A stretch of DNA of 64,000 nt from Streptomyces fumigatiscleroticus (lineage in GTDB: Bacteria; Actinomycetota; Actinomycetes; Streptomycetales; Streptomycetaceae), in NCBI RefSeq assembly GCF_014647975.1, contig NZ_BMQF01000028.1:1-64000 (forward strand), in the 5' to 3' direction. Each line of letters begins with the position of its first letter. Position 1 is the first letter of the stretch. Below are positions 42,302-50,225 of the stretch, piece by piece. The translations under genes were made by a program, and so were the position numbers. Below the pieces are notes generated by a model. That model had not been told where the DNA came from and did not search any database. It worked only from the letters and a program-made list of their open reading frames with translations.

Positions 42302-43351
42302 ATGAGCAAGCAGGCCCCGACCCTGGAGGACGTCGCCCGCGAGGCGGGCGTCTCCCGGGCGACCGTCTCCCGGGTCGTGAACGGTGTCCGCAACGTGGAC
42401 CCGGCGATTCAGAAACTGGTGAACCGCGCGATCGAGCGGACCGGTTACGCCCCCAACCGGGCCGCCCGGTCGCTGGTGACCCGGCGCGCCGAGACGGTGG
42501 CGCTCGTGGTCTCCGGAGCCGGGGACCCCTCCCAGGACACCCGCGACACCCAGGACGCCTTCGCCGCCCGGGCCTTCGCGGACCCCTTCTTCGGACGGGT
42601 GGTCTCCGGGATCGTCGGCTACCTGCGTCCACGCTCCATGCATCCGGTGCTGATGTTCGCCGAGTCCCCCCAGGACCGGCAGGAGGTGCTCACCTACCTG
42701 CGGCAGGGCCGTTCCGACGGCGCGCTCGTCGTCTCCACCCACGCCGACGACCCGCTGCCCGCTTCGCTGGCCGAGGCCAAGCTGCCCGCCGTATCGTTCG
42801 CCCGCCCGGCACGTGAGGTACCACTGAGCTACGTGGATCTGGAGCACCGGCACGGCGGTCGGCTCGCGGCGGAGCGCCTCCTTGCCCGCGGCTGCCGCAG
42901 ACCGGCCACTGTGACCGGCCCTCTGGCCGTTCCTGCGAGCCGGGAACGGCTCGCCGGTTTCCGGGACACCCTGGCCCGCAACGGTCACCCGCACGTGCCG
43001 ATGGCCGAAGGCGGCTTCACCACCGACAGCGGCATCGCCGCCATGGAGCGGCTGCTCGCCGAGGACCCGGAAGTGGACGGGGTGTTCGCCGCCAACGACC
43101 TCATGGCCCAGGGTGCCTGCCAACTCCTCCGTGAGCGGGGCCGGCGGGTGCCCGACGACGTCGCGGTGATCGGCTTCGACGACTCCGTGGTCGCCCGGTC
43201 CTGCACTCCTGCACTGACGACGGTTCGTCAGCCGGTCGAGCAGATGGCGGCGGAGATGGCCCGCCTCCTCGACGAACACATTCGCCTGGATCGCACCGAC
43301 CCGACGTGTGTCCTCTTCGAACCCGAACTGATCGTGCGAGAAACCGCCTGA
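42302..43351 (+). CDS. LacI-family transcriptional regulator
   Basis: A 349-residue regulator. The DNA-binding part is TLEDVAREAGVSRATVSRVV followed by the hinge helix region NRAARSLVTRRA. The periplasmic-binding-like domain includes FGRVVSGIVGYLRPRS and ends PDDVAVIGFDDSVVARSCTP. The ATG at 42302 lies 66 bases after the GH43 gene, so they may be co-transcribed. It is a candidate to bind the AGAGCGCTCT-type palindromes; this is inference from proximity. Confidence 0.92.
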   Translation: MSKQAPTLEDVAREAGVSRATVSRVVNGVRNVDPAIQKLVNRAIERTGYAPNRAARSLVTRRAETVALVVSGAGDPSQDTRDTQDAFAARAFADPFFGRVVSGIVGYLRPRSMHPVLMFAESPQDRQEVLTYLRQGRSDGALVVSTHADDPLPASLAEAKLPAVSFARPAREVPLSYVDLEHRHGGRLAAERLLARGCRRPATVTGPLAVPASRERLAGFRDTLARNGHPHVPMAEGGFTTDSGIAAMERLLAEDPEVDGVFAANDLMAQGACQLLRERGRRVPDDVAVIGFDDSVVARSCTPALTTVRQPVEQMAAEMARLLDEHIRLDRTDPTCVLFEPELIVRETA

Positions 43352-43697
43352 CCAGGTCCGCCGGCATGATGCCGATGGCCGGCCCGGAGCTGGTCGCCCC
43401 CGCGGGGGCAGGCGATGAAGCAGGCCACCGACAGCAGTCGACGCGGGGACGTCCCTTCCGTTCCGTCGGACTCGTGTCGTGCACCGGCATGCCGCCTCCG
43501 GGTGCGGTCCCACAGCGAGCTGCCCGCGGCCTGCCTCACCCGGCGGTCCGGTGAACGGCCCCGTGCCCGGGCGCGGTCCCGCCAAGCGATGCATCGCTCT
43601 TCGTTCACTGCGTCGGAACGCGGGCCCGTGCGGGCGCTGTGCACTCGGAGCGGCAAGCGCTTGGAAAAACCAAGCACCGCGGATAAGCTGCGACTTC
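43352..43697. other. Intergenic region with a short hairpin
   Basis: No gene is seen. GCTTGG-AAAAA-CCAAGC (43659-43675) forms a perfect 6-bp stem, overlapped by the palindrome CAAGCGCTTG (43654-43663), just before the GNAT gene. It may be regulatory. Confidence 0.45.
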
Positions 43698-44126
43698 ATG
43701 ATCACTAGCGGTGCGAGCGGCGGGTACGAGCTCTCTACGGATCCGGATCGCCTCGACGTGGAACTCGTGCACCGATGGCTCTCGACGGACGCGTTCTGGG
43801 CCCTGGGACGTACCCGGGAGACCGTCGAAGAGTCGGTGCGTAACTCGCTGAACTTCGCCATCTACGACGCCGGCGGCGACCAGGCTGCCTATGCTCGCGT
43901 GGTAACCGACCGTGCAACCTTTGCCTGGCTCTGTGACGTATACGTCGCTCCCGGCCATCGCGGCATGGGACTTGGGACGTGGCTTGCGACAGCGGTCCGC
44001 GATCACCTTGCCTCCTATCGGCTCAAGCGTGTCCTCCTGTCCACCCTCGACGCGCACGAGGTCTATGCGAGAGCCGGGTTCGTCCAGGTCCCGAACCCCG
44101 AGAACTTCATGATCCTGAACGCCTGA
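43698..44126 (+). CDS. GNAT-family N-acetyltransferase
   Basis: A 142-residue acetyltransferase. The acetyl-CoA-binding motif A is CDVYVAPGHRGMGLGTWLAT, including the pyrophosphate loop H-R-G-M-G-L-G. The C-terminal VLLSTLDAHEVYARAGFVQV is motif B. It resembles small GNATs acting on amino acids or drugs. The ATG at 43698 fits the domain start. It converges on the DUF1996 gene, with a strong hairpin between. Confidence 0.88.
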   Translation: MITSGASGGYELSTDPDRLDVELVHRWLSTDAFWALGRTRETVEESVRNSLNFAIYDAGGDQAAYARVVTDRATFAWLCDVYVAPGHRGMGLGTWLATAVRDHLASYRLKRVLLSTLDAHEVYARAGFVQVPNPENFMILNA

Positions 44127-44301
44127 ACGCCTGAACGCCGGGAGAGGAGAGGTGCGGACAGTCGCTCGCCCCAGCCCTCCCCGCGCACACCCGCCGGGCC
44201 GTCGGAGCCGACCGGTCGTTCGTCTCGTCGTTCGTCTCGTCGTTCGTCCCCGCCCCCTGGTGTGTCTGTGACGGCCGCCTCCCGCCCGGGAGCAGGCCGA
44301 A

Positions 44302-44340
44302 GGCCCGGCCGCCCCCGCGGTACGCGGGACCGGCCGGGCC
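44302..44340. terminator. Bidirectional hairpin terminator
   Basis: GGCCCGGCCG (44302-44311) pairs with CGGCCGGGCC (44331-44340). Inside, CCCGCG (44314-44319) pairs with CGCGGG (44323-44328) around GTA. The two nested perfect stems lie between the convergent GNAT and DUF1996 genes and can serve both. Confidence 0.8.
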
Positions 44341-44358
44341 GCGGAACGGAATCGGAGG

Positions 44359-45450
44359 TCAGGGCAGCCGATAGTCCGCGTTGAGGGCCGCACCTGCCTC
44401 CGGGTGCGTCTGGTCGTAGCCGCGGGCGTCGCACTGGAGGCCGCCCACGATGCAGTGGTCGACCATGGCCTTGAGCGTGCGCTCCTCCCACGCGTTGAAG
44501 AAGTCGTAGTGGAAGGAGTAGCCGCGCCCACTGGCCAGGCGCACCTGCGACATGTCGCCGTTGACCGGGAAGGCCATCTTGAACTCGATCATCGGCAGCG
44601 CGACCGGGTGGTCGGCGGGACACATGTTGTCGTTGGTGCCGGGCTTGACGACCGGATAGGCCATGTGGCTCTTGTGGTCCGGGGTGTCGAGGTACTTGCC
44701 GTCCCAGCAACTCGGTGCCTGGAAACGGATGTTGAGCTGTACGTCGGCCCGGTTCGGGCAGCTCGCGGGGATGTCGACGTTGAAGTAGCTGTCGCCGCAC
44801 TCCCAGCCCTCGACGAAGCCGCGGTGGTGGCGGAACTGGTCGGCGCTCTGCATCGGGTCGCCCACCACGAACCGCAGGCCCTTGGGGAAGGGCCGCACAC
44901 TGGTGTAGTCGGTGACGCCGGCCTTGTAGTAGATCGTCTGGGGGCCGACGGGCAGGATCTTCCGGTCGCCCTTGTACAGCGAGGGCATCCAGTATCCCGA
45001 GGCGTCGGCGGGTGCCTTGCAGGTGGTGGCGCCGCCGTAGAGGGAGGCGGTGGTGCTGTTCGCGTTGGTCGAGGTGTTGCCCATGAAGGTGTGGTCGTGT
45101 GACTTGCCGGGCTGGCCCGGGTGGACGATCGGGTCGTCCGCAGCGGTGTGCGTGACCGAGCAGTTGGCCTGGAACTCGTGGAAGTACCGCGGTGGCGGAG
45201 TGCTGGTGGACGGTGTGACATCGGTGACCTGCGGTACGGCCGGTATGTAGCCGTCGCCGTCCGGGTCGTCGCCGGACGCCTGGGCGGACACGGCCATCAC
45301 GTGCCCGGTGCGCGCCACCGCGGCGGCCGGAACCTCGCCGCTGTCACCGACGGCGGAGGCGATGGTGCCGACGCCGAGGACACTGGCCAGCAGGGCGGTG
45401 CCGAGGAGGAGTGCGGGGAGTGCGGGGAGCCGTTTCGGACTCGATCTCAT
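44359..45450 (-). CDS. Secreted DUF1996 protein
   Basis: A 363-residue secreted protein. The signal peptide (about 1-45) runs KRLPALPALLLGTALLASVL. The DUF1996 core begins PRYFHEFQANCSVTHTAADD, with HDHTFMGNTSTN, YWMPSLYKG, WDGKYLDTPDHKSHMAY and the late ASGRGYSFHYDFFNAWEE. Conserved His/Asp-rich patches suggest a metal-dependent activity. The family is common in fungi and actinomycetes and is associated with plant-biomass or cell-wall contexts, but its reaction is unknown. The ATG at 45450 has AGGAGA upstream. Confidence 0.85.
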   Translation of the reverse strand: MRSSPKRLPALPALLLGTALLASVLGVGTIASAVGDSGEVPAAAVARTGHVMAVSAQASGDDPDGDGYIPAVPQVTDVTPSTSTPPPRYFHEFQANCSVTHTAADDPIVHPGQPGKSHDHTFMGNTSTNANSTTASLYGGATTCKAPADASGYWMPSLYKGDRKILPVGPQTIYYKAGVTDYTSVRPFPKGLRFVVGDPMQSADQFRHHRGFVEGWECGDSYFNVDIPASCPNRADVQLNIRFQAPSCWDGKYLDTPDHKSHMAYPVVKPGTNDNMCPADHPVALPMIEFKMAFPVNGDMSQVRLASGRGYSFHYDFFNAWEERTLKAMVDHCIVGGLQCDARGYDQTHPEAGAALNADYRLP

Positions 45451-45586
45451 GGGGTCTCCTGCCCGTGGGGTGGGAAGAGTGCCCGCGCACACGTATACGT
45501 GACACGGGGGTGGTGCGATCGGTGCGGTGGTGGCGAGAGACCGCGGCGGGTTTCGCCACCGTCGTCCGGGGCACAGCCGTTCGACC

Positions 45587-45657
45587 GTCAGCTGTCAGCT
45601 GTCAGCCGTCAGTTGCCCGTCGTCAGCTGTCAGCCGTCAGTCGCCAGTCGTCAGCTG
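45587..45657. repeat. Degenerate GTCAGCT heptamer repeats
   Basis: About ten 7-base units close to GTCAGCT/GTCAGCC/GTCAGTT run from 45587 to 45657. They end inside the stop codon region of the discoidin-glycosidase gene. They separate that gene from the DUF1996 gene. Confidence 0.8.
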
Positions 45658-47825
45658 TAGATCCCCAGCTCGTGGAGGGAGTAGCCCCAGCTGGTGCCAC
45701 GTGTCGTCAGGTGCAGGCGCACGTAGCGGGCGGTGGCAGGGACATCGAGGGTGTCGACGTCACCGTCGCCGGTGGTCGTGGAGTACACCGAGCGCCAGGT
45801 GTTCGCGTCGTCCGACACCTGGACCTCGTAGGACTTGGCGTAGGCGGGGTCCCAGACGAGCTGGAGCATGCGCAGGGCCTTGGACGCGCCGAGGTCGACC
45901 TGGATCCACTGGGGGTCGCTCCAGTCGCTGGCCCAGCGGGTGTCGGTGCGGCCGTCGACGGCCAGTGCCGGGGTGCAGGGGCAGTCGCCGTAGGACTGCT
46001 GGAAGGAGGAGGCGGTCACGGGCCGGTTCAGCGCCAGGTTGGTCCCGCTCACCGGCGGGGCGACGACCTTCACGGACCTGGTCTCGATGCCGGCGTTGCC
46101 GTGGCCGTCCTCGGCCTGGACGTAGACCTTCCACACACCGAGCTTCTGGGGCGCGGTGACGGCGAAGGTGCCGTTGCCCGTCGAGCGCCACTTCGCCTCG
46201 ATGAGCTGCTTGTCGCCACTGGCGTAGTTGCCGCTGAGGAACACCTTGTAGGTGACCGGGTCGCCGTCGGGGTCGCGGACGTCGGCGTGCACGGTGAACT
46301 CGCCGCCGGCCGGTGCCGAGGAGGCCGGGGACACGGTCATCCCGCTGATGACCGGGGGAGTGTTGTCACCGGTCGTCGAGCCGGTGTACGCCTTCTTCAC
46401 GGCGTAGTACGACAGCCGCTTCAGCCCGTCGGGCACGAGGTTGAACCAGACGCCGCCGAAGTCGTGCTCGGTGCCGTAGTGGAAGAGGGTGGCGCCCAGG
46501 GCCACGCCCTGGTGGCCGATGACGCAGTTCCAGGCCTTGGTGTAGCCGTCCGCCTTCTGTACGTCGGTGGGTTCGTCGGGGATGCCGTTGGCGTCGTCGG
46601 GCACCTCCCACTCGCCGGCCGGACCGGTCTCGGTGATGATGTAGGGCTTGGTGTAGCCCCCGTCGGTCCAGTCCTGGCGGACCTTGCACACGTTGCTGTA
46701 GGAGTTCATCGCGTACAGGTCGAGGTCGGGCGTGTTGCGCCGGTAGTACGGCCAGGCGCCGGTCCACGCGTCGGTGGAGGTGACCGGGTGGTCGGGGTCG
46801 ATGCTGTGGATCTTCTTGGCGACGTCGTTGACAAAGCTGGTGTAGGCGTTGCGTTCGGCCTCCAGCTGGCTGCCGCTGTAGCAGTTCTGCAGACCGAGGA
46901 CCGACTCGTTGCCGACGTTCCACATGAGTGTCGCCGGGTGGCTCTTGTAGGTGTCCACCCACTTGGCGAACTCGGTGAGCATGGTGTTCTTGTACGTCGT
47001 GTCGGTCACGTAGTCGACGCAGCCGCCCGAGCCCGGCCCGCCGCCCGGTTGCAGCCAGAAACCGTTGATCACGCGGATGCCGTTGGCCGCGGCGGCGTCC
47101 AGAAGCCCCTTGCTGGAGCCGTCGGTGCCCCAGGTGCGGATGGTGTTGGCGCCCATGGCCTTGACGTCCGGCAGATACTTCGGGGCGTCGGAGACGGCCG
47201 GGCCCCAGGTGACACCCTTGACGGTGTACGGCTGGCCGCCCACGGTCAGGCGCCAGTCGCCCTGGCTGCCCTCGACCTTCACGGCACCGGAGGCGGGCGG
47301 CGGTGTGGTGGAGCCGGGGGAGCCGTAGACCTGGAACTCCCACAGCGAGTACCCGTATCCGCTGGACCGGGCCAGGCCTTGCATCCGCACATAGCGGCCG
47401 GTCCCTGACAGGGCCAGGTCGTCGGTACCGCCGTCGCCGCCGGTCACCTTCTTCAGGGTGCGCCAGTCGGTGCCGTCGTCGGACGCCTGGATCTCGTAGT
47501 CCTTGCCGTAGGCCGACTCCCAGGTCAGGACCGCGCGGCTGAGGTTCGACACCTGGCCCAGGTCGACCTGGAGCCACTGCTGGTCGCTCCACTGGCTGGC
47601 CCATCTGGTCCCGGTGAGGTTGCCGTCCACGGCGGCGGCGGCCGCGTAGCCGTCCCCCTCCTGTGAGGAGGCGGTGGCGGCCTTGCCCTGGGACAGGAGG
47701 GTGCCGGCCGCGTGCGCGTCGGGCGCGAGGGCGACGGTGAACGAGGACGCGAGGAGGGCACCGAGGGCGAGCAGGGGCACGGCCGCGCGGCGTGGGAGAG
47801 GGGTGGTGGAAACCGGTCTGGACAA
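45651..47825 (-). CDS. Secreted GH2-type TIM-barrel glycosidase flanked by two discoidin (CBM32-like) domains
   Basis: 724 residues. The signal peptide is PLLALGALLASSFTVALAPD to about 43. Domains: F5/8 type C at about 45-170 (GTRWASQWSDQQWLQVDLGQ), a glycosidase barrel at about 185-510 with acid/base Glu in LMWNVGNESV and nucleophile Glu in YIITETGPAGE, an Ig-like linker domain (GDPVTYKVFLSGNY), and a second discoidin domain at the end (DTRWASDWSDPQWIQVDLGA). Discoidin modules bind plant or microbial polysaccharide. I choose TTG 47825 because AGGAG is 7 bases upstream. The exact substrate is not deducible. Confidence 0.85.
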   Translation of the reverse strand: MSRPVSTTPLPRRAAVPLLALGALLASSFTVALAPDAHAAGTLLSQGKAATASSQEGDGYAAAAAVDGNLTGTRWASQWSDQQWLQVDLGQVSNLSRAVLTWESAYGKDYEIQASDDGTDWRTLKKVTGGDGGTDDLALSGTGRYVRMQGLARSSGYGYSLWEFQVYGSPGSTTPPPASGAVKVEGSQGDWRLTVGGQPYTVKGVTWGPAVSDAPKYLPDVKAMGANTIRTWGTDGSSKGLLDAAAANGIRVINGFWLQPGGGPGSGGCVDYVTDTTYKNTMLTEFAKWVDTYKSHPATLMWNVGNESVLGLQNCYSGSQLEAERNAYTSFVNDVAKKIHSIDPDHPVTSTDAWTGAWPYYRRNTPDLDLYAMNSYSNVCKVRQDWTDGGYTKPYIITETGPAGEWEVPDDANGIPDEPTDVQKADGYTKAWNCVIGHQGVALGATLFHYGTEHDFGGVWFNLVPDGLKRLSYYAVKKAYTGSTTGDNTPPVISGMTVSPASSAPAGGEFTVHADVRDPDGDPVTYKVFLSGNYASGDKQLIEAKWRSTGNGTFAVTAPQKLGVWKVYVQAEDGHGNAGIETRSVKVVAPPVSGTNLALNRPVTASSFQQSYGDCPCTPALAVDGRTDTRWASDWSDPQWIQVDLGASKALRMLQLVWDPAYAKSYEVQVSDDANTWRSVYSTTTGDGDVDTLDVPATARYVRLHLTTRGTSWGYSLHELGIYS

Positions 47826-48000
47826 CGGGCGCTCCTGGTGGGTCGGGTCGCCGAGGACAGGAAGTGGTACTGAAGGGGGCCGCACTCTTCGGCGCCCCTC
47901 GATCCGGTCGGCGGCGGTGTGGGGATGTGTCGGCCACCTTCCGGGGCGAAGGAGGCCGTTCTTCGCGCGCACTACGGGGGCTGGTGTCCCCTCCGGGCCG

Positions 48001-48270
48001 TCATGCGGGGCGGGCTGGTCCGGCCCGGAGGGGAGGCGTTGCCGGGTCCGCATTACAGCCCTTGACGGTGACGACGCCGTGGTCGGCCCGGCCGGACTCC
48101 CAGCCGGTGCCGTCACCGAGCAGGGGAGCGACCTGTGCCGCGGGGGCGGCAAGAAGCGCGACCGCGGCGCGGACCAGAGCGGCGGCCGGCGCACCGGCGG
48201 TGGCGCTGCGGGCCGGAGCGAGGCGTCCTCTTCGTGGCGGCATCGCTGTGTTTGCACCGAAAGCGGACAT
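48001..48270 (-). pseudogene. Possible truncated secreted protein N-terminus
   Basis: 89 residues beginning with a long basic stretch and a hydrophobic, signal-like segment (AALVRAAVALLAAPAAQVAP). After the putative cleavage site only 40 residues follow (TGWESGRADHGVVTVK) before the stop. It lies between the GAGAGCGCTCTC palindrome and the glycosidase. It may be the 5' remnant of a lost secreted enzyme. Confidence 0.35.
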
Positions 48271-48322
48271 GCAGTCGTCTCCTCGAGAACGAGGCCGAGG
48301 TATGCGCAGGAGAGCTGGAGTT

Positions 48323-48338
48323 GGGAGAGCGCTCTCCC
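48323..48338. promoter_or_regulatory. LacI-type operator GGGAGAGCGCTCTCCC
   Basis: A perfect 16-base palindrome of the class recognised by CebR-like LacI repressors in Streptomyces (family consensus TGGGAGCGCTCCCA, from general knowledge). The 10-base core AGAGCGCTCT recurs at 40967-40976. It lies about 500 bases upstream of the discoidin glycosidase, or 50 bases before the truncated frame. Confidence 0.7.
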
Positions 48339-48444
48339 GGAACCATGCCCGGCAGTCATGCCCCGGTCAAGAAGGTGAACCGCTTTTCTTTGGGCTTTGC
48401 TTAAGGCGGTACTGCGGTGGCGTGTCGCCGGGCGGTGCCCAGCG

Positions 48445-48862
48445 TCAGGGCTGGTCGGGCTCCTTCGCGACAGGCGCCGGGACGGCCTTCAGGATGTCGT
48501 TCGCCCGCCGCAGCTCGGCGGTCTGCCCGCGGAGTCGGGCGAGTTCCTGCTTCTCAACCGTGCCGAGCAGGTCGGGTCGTCGTCCCGGTCGTTCGGTCGT
48601 CCCGGTCGGGTCGTCGTCCCGGTCGTTCGGTCGTCCCGGTCGGGTCGTCGTCCCGGTCTTTCGGTCGTCCCGGTCGGGTTGTCGTCCCGGTCGTTCGGTC
48701 GTCCCGGTCGGCCTCGGCCTGGCGGACCATGCCCGCGGCAGGACTTCCCTGCGTCTTGCGGATGCCCGAGTTCCGGACGGCATGCGCGACCGGAGGCCTG
48801 AGGTCAGGACCTCCCGGACGGTTCGCTCACGCAGCTCATCGGGGTACTGCCGTGGTGCGGGT
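48445..48862 (-). pseudogene. IS3-family OrfA relic containing a repeat expansion
   Basis: The minus strand reads PRQYPDELRERTVREVLTSG (48860 downwards), the start of IS3-type OrfA. A frame change gives GMVRQAEADR, then a 34-base tandem array. After it come EKQELARLRGQTAELRRAND and ILKAVPAPVAKEPDQP with a stop at 48445, the normal OrfA C-terminus (leucine-zipper region). The gene is dead, and OrfB is absent. Confidence 0.72.
48571..48706. repeat. 34-base tandem repeat, four copies
   Basis: Copies start at 48571, 48605, 48639 and 48673, each beginning GTCGGGTCGTCGTCCCGGTC with one or two substitutions in later copies. The unit is not a multiple of three, so each copy shifts the frame of the surrounding transposase relic. 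Confidence 0.9.
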
Positions 48863-48863
48863 G

Positions 48864-49970
48864 TCAGACCCTGTCAGTCGCGTGGCGTTGTCCGCCCCGG
48901 GGTCCCCGCGGACCTCGCGGGCGCCGCGCGGCACCCTCGGTGCTCTCGCGCAGTACCAACCGGTGGGCCACGACCAGGTCCTGGGGCGAGCGGACACCGG
49001 CCGGGGAGGCGTCCGCGGCGGCCGGGTCGGCGGCCTCGTCCATCCGGCGCAGCAGCAGTTCGACGGCGATCCGGGCGACCGCGGCCTTGTCGGGAGCCAC
49101 GGTGCTCAGCGTCGGTGTGCTGAACCGTCCGCCCTCCACGTCGTCGAAGCCGATCACGGCGACGTCCTCGGGCACCCGCAGCCCGTACTCGTGCAGGGTG
49201 CGCAGCGCGCCCAGCGCCAGTTGGTCGTTGAGGCAGAGCAGCGCGTCCGGCCGGGCGCCCTCGTCGAGCACCCGGGCCACGGCCTCGGCCCCGTCGGGCA
49301 TCCGGAAGGAGGGCACGGGCAGCAGCGCGGCCGGGTCGAAGGCGAGACCGGCCGCGGCGAGGGCGGCGCGGTAGCCGCGGGTGCGGGCCTCCGCGGTGCC
49401 GAGGCCCGCGTCGTCCCGGCCGCCGACGGCGAGGATCGTACGGCGGCCGAGGCCGATGAGGTGCTCGGTCGCCTCCCGCGCGGCCTTCTCGTTGTCGATG
49501 GCGACGTGGTCCGCGCCCTCCTCCAGCAACTCGCCGAGCAGCACGGTGGGCGGCGCGTCCGCGCGGTCCCGCAGATCGTCGGCGGTCAGGGCGAGCGGGC
49601 TGAGGATGACTCCGTCGACGAAGGTGGAGCCGAAGCCGGCCAGCGCCGCCAGCTCGTGGTCGCGGTCCGCGCCGGTCTGGTGGATCAGCACGGTCAGGGA
49701 GCGCCGTTCGGCCTCGCGGATGACATGCCGGGCGAGTTCGGCGAAGTAGGGGACATCGAGTTCGGGGACGACCAGGGCGATGATGCCGGTGCGGCCCTTG
49801 CGCAGGTGGCGGCCGGCCAGGTTCACCTTGTAGCCGAGGTGGTCGATGGCCTCCTGGACCGCGCGCCGGGTCCGCTCCGAGACATGGACGTAGTTGTTGA
49901 TCACGTTGGACACCGTCTTCTCGGACACCCCCGCGTGCCGTGCGACGTCCTTGATCCTGGGCCGTACCAT
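48864..49970 (-). CDS. LacI-family repressor of the arabinan-type regulon
   Basis: A 368-residue regulator: DNA-binding domain IKDVARHAGVSEKTVSNVIN, hinge VNLAGRHLRKGRTG, and a sugar-binding domain with LDVPYFAELARHVIREAERR and PEDVAVIGFDDVEGGRFSTP. The last 25 residues are an Arg/Gly-rich tail. The ATG at 49970 follows GGGAGG. It is divergent from the ABC importer operon with the palindrome TACATCGATGTA between them, so it very likely represses itself, the importer and other genes that carry this site. Confidence 0.92.
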   Translation of the reverse strand: MVRPRIKDVARHAGVSEKTVSNVINNYVHVSERTRRAVQEAIDHLGYKVNLAGRHLRKGRTGIIALVVPELDVPYFAELARHVIREAERRSLTVLIHQTGADRDHELAALAGFGSTFVDGVILSPLALTADDLRDRADAPPTVLLGELLEEGADHVAIDNEKAAREATEHLIGLGRRTILAVGGRDDAGLGTAEARTRGYRAALAAAGLAFDPAALLPVPSFRMPDGAEAVARVLDEGARPDALLCLNDQLALGALRTLHEYGLRVPEDVAVIGFDDVEGGRFSTPTLSTVAPDKAAVARIAVELLLRRMDEAADPAAADASPAGVRSPQDLVVAHRLVLRESTEGAARRPRGPRGPRGGQRHATDRV

Positions 49971-50093
49971 CGGCAACCTCCCTGCCCCTTTCGGCCCGAG
50001 TCTAGATTGCGGCAGGCCGAAGACCGGCGGGCGGTCGCCGTCCCGTCCCGGTCCCTCGGTGCCGGCCATCCGCCGCAGACTCTTTACAGCCAA

Positions 50094-50109
50094 TGTACAT
50101 CGATGTAAA
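50094..50109. promoter_or_regulatory. LacI operator TGTACATCGATGTAAA
   Basis: The core TACATCGATGTA (50096-50107) is a perfect 12-base palindrome with a central CG, as LacI proteins require. The flanking TG and AA are identical at 57293-57308. It lies between the divergent LacI and binding-protein genes. Confidence 0.8.
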
Positions 50110-50225
50110 AACATGCCACCGCACCGCGTCAGCCGGTGCGCTCCCCGCCTGCCGAACCCGGAGGGGGCCACCTCGGCCGTGGTCCGCCGCCGGTCCGGTA
50201 CGCGTGTCCGGCCGTCGAAAGGTCA

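Larger units (their letters stand above)
47826..48444. other. Upstream region of the discoidin glycosidase
   Basis: Contains a short secreted-protein-like frame (48001-48270), a 16-base LacI palindrome (48323-48338) and otherwise nothing recognisable. Confidence 0.5.

Noticed and set aside
40655..43861. A 1068-residue minus-strand frame
   Set aside because: It is antisense to the LacI and GH43 genes. Only its final 70 residues (the Tn3 relic) resemble a protein family.
48571..48706. Possible CRISPR array (regular 34-base repeats)
   Set aside because: The copies are directly adjacent with no spacers, no cas genes occur, and they lie inside a transposase relic.
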